Source: an uncultured Oscillospiraceae bacterium
Lineage (GTDB): Bacteria > Bacillota > Clostridia > Oscillospirales > Oscillospiraceae
DNA: 24,085 nt
Direction of reading: 5' to 3'
Assembly: GCA_910583885.1 (NCBI GenBank)
Contig: CAJUAC010000043.1
Coordinates: 1-24,085 of the forward strand
Shown here piece by piece: positions 1 through 6,736 of the stretch; the stretch's first letter is position 1, and every line of letters starts with the position of its first letter. Position numbers and translations under genes: made by a program. Below the pieces are notes generated by a model. That model was not told the DNA's origin. It made no database searches and saw only the letters and a program-made list of their open reading frames with translations.

Positions 1-55
1 TTCTTACGTGAAGGACAGCAAGTGGGTCCGCGCTTCCTGGCTGGATACCGAGTAT
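1..55 (+). repeat. Exact 55-base inverted terminal repeat, left copy
   Basis: Bases 1-55 are the exact reverse complement of 24031-24085. The next base differs (g at 56 on the left, a in the right copy). The stretch is coding and in the same frame in both surface genes, encoding SYVKDSKWVRASWLDTEY. The identity may continue beyond the window edge. Confidence 0.95.
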
Positions 56-1087
56 GATGCCATTATCCGTGAGCAGATTCATAACCCCAGCGAGATTACT
101 GTTCACTACACTGTTGGCAGTGCCTTTGAGGGCATGACGAACGCCACGATTGTTGATGAGAACGGCAAGGTTTATGCTCTGCCCTCTCTGACCAGCTTCG
201 AGCTGGAGGATTGGACCGACGGCTCCAACCTCTACATCCCCACTGCCCTCTTTGAGGTTCCCAACATCACCCTCCGCGGCGGTGTTGCACTGAGAGACAT
301 GATCGAGTTTGCTGGCGTGACCTACGATGGTAGTACTCCTGCCGTTGTGAGCTACAAGAGCGTTCAGTGCTACAAGATCCCCAACAACTACCAGTTGGTT
401 GAGCTCTGGGCAACCTATAACTTCAAGGCTGGCTATGATGACGATGCCATGAAGGAGCACACTGTTGTTATTGAGGACATCACTGGCGAGACGAATACCA
501 CCGAGAGCAACATCATTGATACCTATGATGTGACTCTCCTGCCCGTGGGCACCGTCATGGGTGAGGACGACATGTACAAGACCCTTGCTACCAGCAAGCG
601 GATCGTCCGTGTTGATTTCAACCTGGAGCTGGATTATTACAATCCCAATGTCTCCGTCCAGATCGGCGCTGACAAGGCCCGTGCCCTCGTTGTCCATGGC
701 GGTAACTCCGGCTTCGAGTATTCCGTGTTCTTCGAGTGGGATACCGTGTCTGCTGTTACTCTGACCATCGGCGCTGTCAGCAACAAGAACCTGACCTATG
801 ATGTCACCCTTGATACCGTTCCCGCTGGCGTCCAGGTCGTTGTTGGTTCCGGCACCTACAAGGTGAGCGGCGATACCGCTGTTACCCTCCGGGTTCGCAC
901 CGATGACACCTATACCGTCACCGCTGATGTCAATCCCAATTGCACGATCAAGCCTGTTGAGCTGAAGCGTTACCTGGACAGCACGACCGGCAAGTTCGTG
1001 AATGAGTGGGTCATCACTGTGACCGACGTTAAGGCTGACGTCAAGATCAAGCTGAACGCAGAGAAGAATGTGACAGCAGAGAACTAA
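2..1087 (+). CDS. Putative surface/S-layer-type protein, C-terminal part (5' end outside window)
   Basis: The frame is open to the window edge (S-Y-V-K-D-S-K-W...), so the GTG at 8 is an internal valine and the true start lies upstream. The 361 visible residues are rich in Thr, Val, Asp and Asn, have no hydrophobic segment, and look like beta-rich extracellular modules ending in ITVTDVKADVKIKLNAEKN. Codon use favours GTT, GCT, AAG and AAC and GC is lower than in neighbouring metabolic genes, as expected for a highly expressed surface protein. It is homologous over its full visible length to the minus-strand gene at 22885-24084, best at the start and over the last 70 or so residues. An anchoring domain such as SLH repeats would lie outside the window, so surface location is inferred. 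It converges on the gene at 1201-2298 through a shared terminator. Confidence 0.7.
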   Translation, partial: SYVKDSKWVRASWLDTEYDAIIREQIHNPSEITVHYTVGSAFEGMTNATIVDENGKVYALPSLTSFELEDWTDGSNLYIPTALFEVPNITLRGGVALRDMIEFAGVTYDGSTPAVVSYKSVQCYKIPNNYQLVELWATYNFKAGYDDDAMKEHTVVIEDITGETNTTESNIIDTYDVTLLPVGTVMGEDDMYKTLATSKRIVRVDFNLELDYYNPNVSVQIGADKARALVVHGGNSGFEYSVFFEWDTVSAVTLTIGAVSNKNLTYDVTLDTVPAGVQVVVGSGTYKVSGDTAVTLRVRTDDTYTVTADVNPNCTIKPVELKRYLDSTTGKFVNEWVITVTDVKADVKIKLNAEKNVTAEN

Positions 1088-1147
1088 TTCCTGGTGGATC
1101 CCGAATTAGTTGATTGCGTGTTAACAGGATCTCTTTCGTGAATCCCT

Positions 1148-1190
1148 AAAAAGCACCCCCGAGGGCTTCGGCCCTTGGGGGTGCTTCCTC
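1148..1190. terminator. Shared intrinsic terminator between convergent genes (left arm)
   Basis: A GC-rich hairpin (stem 1151-1186, TTCG loop, one G-T wobble) lies between two converging stops. On the minus strand the stem is followed by TTTTT, so it best serves the gene at 1201-2298. The plus-strand tract is weaker. The same element occurs in mirror image at 22786-22825. Confidence 0.9.
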
Positions 1191-1200
1191 ATTCAGTATC

Positions 1201-2298
1201 TTAAACAGCTGCCATCCCCCAGCTGTACAGGGCAATTTCCCCTCCTGCATGGCATTTGGCGATTAGTTTCAGGGCAGTTGCAGCAGGGACAGCGGCGTTC
1301 CGCCGGAACTCCGATTCTGTCACTGTCTTCCCGTCAATGTTCACAATACTTCTTGTCCGGTAGGGGGAGACCGCCGTGCCGTCCCACGACAGGGAGAGGG
1401 TGCCCCCTGTCCCGATCAGCCGGTAATGGACAAGGACGATCCCGTCCATCCGTGCTTCGCCGCACTGGACGGTGCGGGAGATGGTTCCAACAGTATCGTC
1501 GGTAAGGCTTGTGGCGGTAAAGCGGCCGGTAGATGCATTGTAGTCCATTGTACCGCTATAGCGGCCATCCCTGGTGGAGATTTCGATCCGGTAGTTGAAC
1601 TTGCCGCTGAAAAATAGTTCCGTCTGGATCTGGTAATAGCCTCCATAGTAGGAGTGGTCGCTTTTCAGGATCTGTGTGAAATCCCGCTCAGCCTCGTACT
1701 CCCCAGTGTTTTCATTGTAAAGCGCAAGATGGAAGACCGTGTCCTTACAGGAGAGCTCCTGGAACTGGATCAGCACAGGGATCTCTATGAGACACCCCGG
1801 CCCGGGCGGCGTAAACCGGATCACCAGCGGCATATTGGCCTCTGCGTTTCCCTTGGCTACCTTCATCTGTGACACCTGCTTCAGGCTGGCACGGAATTCC
1901 TCGCTGGTGCAGGAGAACGCCCCCCGGGCGAACCACAGGGCGTCCCCCCGGGCAAGCAGCCCGCCCACGCCGGTATGGGCGGATATGCCCTGGAATTGCT
2001 GAAAAAAACAGCCGCGCTGGGGTGGCTTTCTTTCCAGCGCCGCCAGCATATGGCAGTGGTTGTAGGCCAGCCGCAGCAGACCGGTTTTCAGCGAGGCCTG
2101 GGAGGCTGTGTCGCTTGTCCGGATCTGCTCCTGCGCCTCCTGCTCCACCCGCTGGATCTGCCCGGAAAGCTCATTTGCAGCCTGCCGGTTGCCGGTCAGG
2201 CCGTTTTCGATATCGGCACACATCCGGTTGAAATCGTCCATCATGATGCGGTCGGACTTCACCCATTGCGGCAAATGATAGTTTTTCGTATAATCCAT
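1201..2298 (-). CDS. MDYTKNYHLPQW-type protein of unknown function, left paralogue
   Basis: The 365-aa protein has no signal peptide or membrane segment. It opens with MDYTKNYHLPQWVKSDRIMM, a style seen in phage tail/baseplate-associated and similar clostridial proteins. A polar helical, likely coiled-coil stretch (about 25-75) follows, then a beta-rich region (about 150-365). The ATG has GGAG 8 nt upstream, and the in-frame TAA just before it fixes the start. The paralogue at 21656-22771 matches closely in the N-terminal ~90 and C-terminal ~80 residues, with a more variable middle. It sits tail to tail with a surface-protein gene, so a role at the cell surface is possible but unproven. Function is not recognised. 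The tail-like resemblance is from memory of family style, not from a search. Confidence 0.75.
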   Translation of the reverse strand: MDYTKNYHLPQWVKSDRIMMDDFNRMCADIENGLTGNRQAANELSGQIQRVEQEAQEQIRTSDTASQASLKTGLLRLAYNHCHMLAALERKPPQRGCFFQQFQGISAHTGVGGLLARGDALWFARGAFSCTSEEFRASLKQVSQMKVAKGNAEANMPLVIRFTPPGPGCLIEIPVLIQFQELSCKDTVFHLALYNENTGEYEAERDFTQILKSDHSYYGGYYQIQTELFFSGKFNYRIEISTRDGRYSGTMDYNASTGRFTATSLTDDTVGTISRTVQCGEARMDGIVLVHYRLIGTGGTLSLSWDGTAVSPYRTRSIVNIDGKTVTESEFRRNAAVPAATALKLIAKCHAGGEIALYSWGMAAV

Positions 2299-2336
2299 TA
2301 AAAAATCTCCATTTCGTAGTAATCCTGCAACGAAAA

Positions 2337-2362
2337 GCCGTTACACCTTGGGGTGTAACGGC
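2337..2362 (-). promoter_or_regulatory. Leader hairpin upstream of the left MDYTKNYHLPQW gene
   Basis: A perfect 11-bp stem with a 4-base loop lies 39 bases before the start codon, in a leader almost identical to that of the right paralogue (21550-21655). The stem is followed on the minus strand by TTTTCG, so it could act as an attenuator, an mRNA-stabilising hairpin or an operator dyad. Retention of the leader while coding parts diverged argues for function. Confidence 0.65.
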
Positions 2363-2417
2363 GAGAAGTAGATGGAAAACTGGTAACGTCATATGTACCA
2401 AAAGAGGACGGCAGCCA

Positions 2418-2453
2418 TTCTTTTTCTTGGAAAGAAAAAGAATCAAAAAGAAC
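2418..2453. repeat. AT-rich palindromic intergenic repeat, copy 1
   Basis: A 12-bp A/T-rich stem (ATTCTTTTTCTT with its complement) encloses three bases and is followed by TCAAAAAGAA. The same unit recurs at 9229, 9883, 18922, 21414 and, degenerate, 21505. Confidence 0.85.
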
Positions 2454-2481
2454 TGACCAAACGGCCAGGCTGCTGAAGCGC

Positions 2482-2521
2482 AAAAAATATTCCAGGCTCT
2501 GTGGAGCCTGGAATATTTTTT
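2482..2521. terminator. Bidirectional intrinsic terminator
   Basis: A perfect 18-bp stem (2482-2499 with 2504-2521, loop TGTG) has six A on one side and six T on the other. It lies 60 bases past the stop of the minus-strand solute-binding gene and insulates it from the left repeat arm. Confidence 0.93.
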
Positions 2522-2581
2522 GTTTAGCATTTTAAGGCGGCACCAGATTGATCCATGCACCGGTACACGCCGGTTTATCCA

Positions 2582-4915
2582 CTATTTCTGTTCGTTGACA
2601 TACAACTCCATCCGATTCTGAATCAACGCTGCCGTTTCTTCCAAGGTTTTGTCCCCAGTGAAGTACGCTCCCGCCATCTCGGTGATGATGTCCAGGGTGC
2701 TGTAATCCCACAGATGCACCCCCTCTGTGGCCTCGTACAAGGCCATCAACTGATCGTACTGCTCCTGGGTGATGTGGTCATACAGGAATTCCACACGGTC
2801 CTCACCAGATATGATCCCGCTTCGCCAGCGTGGGACCTCCCGGAGGACGCCGTCCCTGCCCACCTCCATCTTCGGCGTCATGTGGAGCTCTGCCACCCGC
2901 TGGAAGTCCTCCTTATTGATGGGGAAAGCGGTAAAATTGCTGCTGTCCAGCTCAAACACATGGGGGATGAGCTTTGTGCGCAGGAAGGACCAGGCGGCCT
3001 CCTTGTTTTGGCAGGAGGCTGAGAGCGCAAAGGTCTGGTACATGGCAAACCGGCTGCCCACCCTGCCCTGCCGGTTGGGATAGCCGATAAAGGAGAACTC
3101 CCCGCCAAAAAGGGTCTCATATTCATTGATGAAATCAAAGCTGGTGCAGAGGGCCTGCATGAGCATCTGGTTCCCGTTGAGTATTTCCCTCGCCTCAAAC
3201 GTCTGTATTTGTTCCTCCGGGAAGGCGGCACAGAACTCCAGCAGATCCCGGAACTCCTGGCTGTCAAAATGACAGGTCCCGGCCTCCCAGTCCAGGAGGG
3301 TCCCGGATTCCATGGAGACCAGCTTCTGAAAAAATTCTATCCGGGTACCGCTGTACCCCAGCCCCAGGGGGCGGCAGCCCTCCGGCATGGCCTCCAGCGC
3401 CACCCAGAAATCCTCGGGGGTCCAGCTCATCCGGTCGCCGACAATATCCCGGGCGCCCACCAGGGTTTCAAAGGCAAAGGTTTCCGCGATCTGATAGAGC
3501 TTCCCTCCCTGCTCCAAGGCCTGGAGAGGCCGGAGCATCAGGGCATCCCGGCCCAGCTCCGGGTCGCCCTCAATATAGGGCCACAGGTCCTCCAGCAGCC
3601 CGGCAGCCCCCAGGCGGCCTACCAGCTCACTCTGTGTAATGATATCCGGGGCATTGCCCGTCAGGATATCTGTGATGATGACCGGCAAAACCTCCTGGTA
3701 GGTGCTGCCCATTTGCGCATAGTCAATAACAGAAATATAGCAATCCTTGCTCTCACGGTTGAACGCAGCAATTGCCTCCTGTTCCGAGGGCGTCAAAGAG
3801 AACCCTCCATATGTCACCACTGTCCTGGCGGGGACCTCTGCGGCATCGGTGGGGGTGAGGAGGCAGATACTGGTCTCTGCCATGCTGCCCATACCGCCAC
3901 GGGTCATGGCGGCCAGCCGGCCGTCCTCCAGGAAGGTGAAGAACGTAATGAGGTTTGCGCTGATGCCGGAGTCCACCCAGCTGAGCACCTCCCGGGCCTC
4001 CTCCGCTGTGCTGGTTTCCTCCGGCCAGGCGTACAGCTTATCGCCATTGATATAGTAGAACAGGGCGTTTTCATCGCCATCGAATGCATAAAGGGTCTGC
4101 GGGGGCAGGGGCCAGGAGGTTCCCCACTCCTGCTTTTCCTTGTCGATGGTCAGCACGCAAGGGACTGGATACCCGTCCTCCCCCATAGAGCTGCCCAAAA
4201 TGGCGCTCCCGCCGCTGTTCAGGCGGATGAACTTTGAAGCGCCAATGACCCTTTCATTTCTTAGTGTAAACCGTACCTCCCCACGGCTGTCCAGCACGGC
4301 CACCAGACCGCCGGCGTTGACCAGGAGATCGCCATCATCATCCATCCACAGGTCATAGAGCTCTTCTACCTCCAGCCGGTCCAGCAGATCCCCGGCATCG
4401 AAGCGGAAGAGTTCGTTCCCCTCCCCGTCCAGCTGGCGCAGGACAATGGAGCTGCCGCGATAGCTGATGTAACCCACCTTACTGTCGTTCTCCTGGTCGA
4501 AGCCCTCCGGCAGATCGTAGGTCTGGAGGTATGTATGCTCTGTCACCCATATGGTGCCGTCTTTACCGGGCCGGAGATGGGCGCTGTTAACATGTCCCTC
4601 TGTTGGTTCCTGGAACTGTGTGGGCTGGAAGGCTGCCAGCTGTTGGGCAGGGCCGCCCTCCAGGGGAAGGGCCACCAGCCCCCAGGGGCCATAGAGCTGG
4701 CCGGGATCCCGCTCCTCCGGGGCCTGGGCAAGGTTGCCCAATAAGTAGATGGTATCCCCTGACACGCAGCCGCTGGAGACAAACGAGAAGGGGGCAGAGA
4801 TGGCCACCTCCTCCGGTACATAAATGACCCCCTCCGGAGTGGAGGTTCCCTTTCCGCCGCAGGCAGAGAGAACGAGCAGCGCCAGTAGCAGGGCTATCCA
4901 GTGTGTATTTCTCAT
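2582..4915 (-). CDS. Solute-binding lipoprotein with propeller-like N-terminal domain
   Basis: The 777-aa protein opens with a lipoprotein signal (MRNTHW, hydrophobic core, L-S-A-C with Cys19). Residues ~30-340 form repeated beta blades rich in Asp/Gly turns, propeller-like. From ~365 on, the sequence resembles extracellular solute-binding family 1, with an AFNRESKDCYISVIDYAQ block, ILTGNAPDII, and EAAWSFLRTKL near the C-terminus. ATG at 4915 is preferred over TTG at 4921 because the GGAG lies 9 nt before it. Usual family-1 binding proteins have about 400-450 residues, so the N-terminal domain is an addition. No ABC permease or ATPase gene is nearby, so it is an orphan binding protein that may serve a distant transporter or act as a sensor. 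The ligand is not predictable. Confidence 0.8.
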   Translation of the reverse strand: MRNTHWIALLLALLVLSACGGKGTSTPEGVIYVPEEVAISAPFSFVSSGCVSGDTIYLLGNLAQAPEERDPGQLYGPWGLVALPLEGGPAQQLAAFQPTQFQEPTEGHVNSAHLRPGKDGTIWVTEHTYLQTYDLPEGFDQENDSKVGYISYRGSSIVLRQLDGEGNELFRFDAGDLLDRLEVEELYDLWMDDDGDLLVNAGGLVAVLDSRGEVRFTLRNERVIGASKFIRLNSGGSAILGSSMGEDGYPVPCVLTIDKEKQEWGTSWPLPPQTLYAFDGDENALFYYINGDKLYAWPEETSTAEEAREVLSWVDSGISANLITFFTFLEDGRLAAMTRGGMGSMAETSICLLTPTDAAEVPARTVVTYGGFSLTPSEQEAIAAFNRESKDCYISVIDYAQMGSTYQEVLPVIITDILTGNAPDIITQSELVGRLGAAGLLEDLWPYIEGDPELGRDALMLRPLQALEQGGKLYQIAETFAFETLVGARDIVGDRMSWTPEDFWVALEAMPEGCRPLGLGYSGTRIEFFQKLVSMESGTLLDWEAGTCHFDSQEFRDLLEFCAAFPEEQIQTFEAREILNGNQMLMQALCTSFDFINEYETLFGGEFSFIGYPNRQGRVGSRFAMYQTFALSASCQNKEAAWSFLRTKLIPHVFELDSSNFTAFPINKEDFQRVAELHMTPKMEVGRDGVLREVPRWRSGIISGEDRVEFLYDHITQEQYDQLMALYEATEGVHLWDYSTLDIITEMAGAYFTGDKTLEETAALIQNRMELYVNEQK

Positions 4916-4975
4916 GGTCAACTTCTCCCTTGTCTGGTCTGTTTAGGTTGTAGTTCCTTTATGAGAACATAAAAC

Positions 4976-5004
4976 ATAGGGCCGCTCTTGTCAAGCGGCC
5001 CTAT
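4976..5004 (-). terminator. Intrinsic terminator of the small secreted protein gene
   Basis: A perfect 11-bp stem (ATAGGGCCGCT with its complement) has a 7-base loop just past the stop at 5010. On the minus strand it is followed by GTTTTATGTTCT, a T-rich tail. It separates this gene from the solute-binding gene downstream. Confidence 0.85.
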
Positions 5005-5009
5005 TGGTG

Positions 5010-5354
5010 TTAGACGTAACGATTCCAGTGGAAACCACGTCCACAGCCATTTGTGCAATAATAACCTGTCGCATATAAGACGCGTTCCCTGCTGTTGCAG
5101 TCCTCACAAAGCATAATCCGGTACTGCTTGGCAGTATAATGGACGCCCGATTTAGAGCAAGAAACGCTCCAGCTGTCATCGTATGTCTCTTCTCTTTCCT
5201 GACTCATATAGCGACCTCCACCACACTCCGGGCAGGAAGCCAAACGCGGCTGGATGCCGGCATCGCTGGCAAGTGCCACAGTGGACAAAAGGGACACCAC
5301 CATCATAACAGCGGCAAAGAGGCTGAGGATACGGGTGAACCGACTTTTCTTCAT
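5010..5354 (-). CDS. Small secreted Cys-rich protein (four paired-Cys knuckles), function unknown
   Basis: A 114-aa product from ATG 5354, chosen over upstream in-frame codons because GGAG lies 7 nt before it. Residues 1-29 are a typical signal peptide (MKKSRFTRIL, hydrophobic core, VALA before SD). The mature ~85 residues hold CPEC, a later single Cys (SVSCSK), CEDC and CTNGC, spaced like a zinc-ribbon or a disulfide-linked domain. It is transcribed divergently from the XRE-TPR regulator at 5592 and has a dyad box upstream that resembles one next to the exported peptide gene at 6494. It could be a target of, or a ligand for, that regulator. I do not recognise a named family. Confidence 0.75.
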   Translation of the reverse strand: MKKSRFTRILSLFAAVMMVVSLLSTVALASDAGIQPRLASCPECGGGRYMSQEREETYDDSWSVSCSKSGVHYTAKQYRIMLCEDCNSRERVLYATGYYCTNGCGRGFHWNRYV

Positions 5355-5405
5355 GATTGTCTCCTTTTTTATCAGCTTTCCATCTGTATAAATTCGGGAC
5401 ACCAT

Positions 5406-5442
5406 CGGCGGGGACGTCCCGACTGTCCCTGCCGTGATTATA
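5406..5442 (-). promoter_or_regulatory. -10 element and 5'UTR hairpin of the secreted Cys-rich protein gene
   Basis: On the minus strand a consensus TATAAT (5442-5437) is followed at once by a hairpin with 10-base arms (5425-5434 with 5406-5415, 9 of 10 paired), including the palindrome GGGACGTCCC. No good -35 hexamer is visible, so activator dependence is possible. Confidence 0.5.
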
Positions 5443-5480
5443 GGATACCATACCTTTCACCTTTTGTCTATGACATCCCC

Positions 5481-5498
5481 TGCACAAAAAAATTTGCA
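5481..5498. promoter_or_regulatory. Candidate operator box A
   Basis: On the minus strand the site reads TGCAAATTTTTTTGTGCA, a dyad with TGCA ends. Box B at 6748-6765 reads TGCAAATTTTTTGTTGCA, 16 of 18 the same. A partial match (TGTACAAATTT) lies at 5520-5530 within the regulator's promoter. Site A lies between the divergent secreted-protein and regulator genes. Confidence 0.5.
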
Positions 5499-5519
5499 TA
5501 AGACGGCATGTCCATACTC

Positions 5520-5547
5520 TGTACAAATTTCAGCAATATGCTATAAT
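5520..5547 (+). promoter_or_regulatory. Promoter of the XRE-TPR regulator
   Basis: TGTACA at 5520-5525, a 16-base spacer, and consensus TATAAT at 5542-5547, 45 bases before the start codon. The -35 region overlaps the partial box noted at 5520-5530, compatible with autoregulation. Confidence 0.65.
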
Positions 5548-5591
5548 ATTATTAAAATCACGGGCAAACCCAAAAGGTAAAGAGGTGCGTT

Positions 5592-6497
5592 ATGAACGAA
5601 GTGTTTCTGGGCGACTACATACGGCAAAAACGGATCGAACTGGGCTTGAGCCAACAGGAACTCTGCGAGGGGATCTGTGACCATGGCACCCTCTCACGGC
5701 TAGAGAACGGCCGTCAGACGCCCTCCCGGAATCGGATCGCCGCTTTGCTCCAGCGGCTGGGTCTGCCGGATGACAGGTATTTTGCTTTGCTGAGCAGAGA
5801 AGAGGAGAAGATTGCCGCACTGCAAGAGGAAATCCTTTCGTGTAATGTCCGCGGGGAGCAGGAACAGGGCTTAAGGCTCCTCACGGAATTGGCAAAGCTG
5901 GCCGATCCGGATGACCAGGCAACCCAGCAGTTTATCCTGCGCTCTGAAGTCCTCTTAGGGGACTATGGTTTCGAGGAGCAGTTGGAGATGCTGATGAGGG
6001 CAATCCGAATGACTGTCCCTCAGTTTGAGCTGGACAAGCTGGAGCAGTTTGTTTACTGTTTCGATGAGGTCAAAGTCATCAACCAGATTGCATGTGCATA
6101 CTCCAAAGCAGGGCAGCGAAAAAAAGCAATCGGTCTTTACGACCGACTGCTTCGGTATGTACAGGCGCGCAATCTGCAAATCATGCGCTCCGGCGGGCTA
6201 GTACCTCTAATTGCACATAATTATGCACGTGAATTAGGATTAGACAAACGGTATGACGATGCGATTGAGATTGCTGAACAAGGAAAGCAAGCATGTATCA
6301 AAAGCGGACACTATCTATTATTGCCTGGCCTGCTGCATATTGAAGCTGAGTGCTATCATTACTTAGGAAACAATGAAAAAAGCAAAAATTTATATTTGCA
6401 GGCATATTATATCTATTTAGCAGTCGACAATAAAAAAGACCTTGCTATCCTTCTTTCAGATGCCGGAGAACAACTGGGGATAAATTTGGAGCTTTAA
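5592..6497 (+). CDS. XRE-family HTH regulator with TPR-like C-terminal domain (RRNPP-like)
   Basis: The 301-aa protein carries an N-terminal XRE helix-turn-helix (residues ~5-60; GDYIRQKRIELGLSQQELC, then TLSRLENGRQTPS). The remaining ~230 residues are helical with TPR-like repeats (for example ACAYSKAGQRKKAIGLYDRL and AECYHYLGNNEKSKNLYLQA). Length and architecture match RRNPP regulators (Rgg, PlcR, PrgX types) whose TPR domain binds short imported peptides. The start has an AGAGGTG site. A 60-codon exported peptide gene overlaps its 3' end by 4 bases in convergent orientation. The HTH-coding half is GC-rich while the last ~400 bases are clearly AT-richer, suggesting a mosaic or transferred sensor half. 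Peptide sensing is inferred from architecture and context. Confidence 0.8.
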   Translation: MNEVFLGDYIRQKRIELGLSQQELCEGICDHGTLSRLENGRQTPSRNRIAALLQRLGLPDDRYFALLSREEEKIAALQEEILSCNVRGEQEQGLRLLTELAKLADPDDQATQQFILRSEVLLGDYGFEEQLEMLMRAIRMTVPQFELDKLEQFVYCFDEVKVINQIACAYSKAGQRKKAIGLYDRLLRYVQARNLQIMRSGGLVPLIAHNYARELGLDKRYDDAIEIAEQGKQACIKSGHYLLLPGLLHIEAECYHYLGNNEKSKNLYLQAYYIYLAVDNKKDLAILLSDAGEQLGINLEL

Positions 6498-6676
6498 TTC
6501 ATGTCTAATTTACTATCCGGCATATCATCCATAGGAGAGACCGGATACGCATCCCCCTCCGGTTCCTCAATCGCCGGAGGCGCGAGTTCCTCGCAGTAAC
6601 ACCCATAAGCGGCGGGGCCCGCCAGTGCGGATATGCACAACAGCAGTGACATGAGTACAGCAGCAAGACGCTTCAT
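6494..6676 (-). CDS. Small exported peptide, candidate signalling propeptide
   Basis: A 60-aa product with a clear signal sequence (MKRLAAVLMSLLLCISALAG) and an acidic, Pro-rich tail (ELAPPAIEEPEGDAYP and onward to SKLDMN). Cys26 and Cys28 follow the hydrophobic core, so signal peptidase I cleavage near Ala19 or an atypical lipobox (AYGC) are both possible. A GAAGG site lies about 8 nt before the ATG. Its stop overlaps the stop of the RRNPP-like regulator gene. Such receptor-peptide pairing is typical of RRNPP systems, whose propeptides are usually about 20-60 residues and are trimmed after export. The identity of any mature peptide is unknown. It could instead be an ordinary small secreted or lipid-anchored protein. 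Confidence 0.65.
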   Translation of the reverse strand: MKRLAAVLMSLLLCISALAGPAAYGCYCEELAPPAIEEPEGDAYPVSPMDDMPDSKLDMN

Positions 6677-6736
6677 GCGGGATACCTTCTTTCTTCTATA
6701 TTGACTTTACAATAACATAAGGCTGGCAAAATTTCT

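Larger units (their letters stand above)
1..2444 (+). repeat. Left arm of a window-scale inverted repeat
   Basis: This arm holds the 3' part of a surface-protein gene, a shared terminator, a convergent MDYTKNYHLPQW-type gene, its leader hairpin and an AT-rich palindrome. The same parts in mirrored order fill about 21505-24085. DNA similarity is patchy. It is exact over the outer 55 bases, around the terminator with only scattered differences, and over about 100 bases of leader, while gene interiors have diverged. The arm edge near 2444 is where resemblance stops by eye. Confidence 0.85.

Noticed and set aside
8..10. GTG as a start codon for the left surface gene
   Set aside because: The frame stays open upstream to the window edge and the same residues continue in the right paralogue, so this is an internal Val. 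The same holds at 24078 on the minus strand.
3209..4237. 342-codon plus-strand open frame
   Set aside because: It is antisense to the well-supported solute-binding lipoprotein gene. Its sequence lacks domain features and no ribosome site is evident, so it is a GC-driven shadow.
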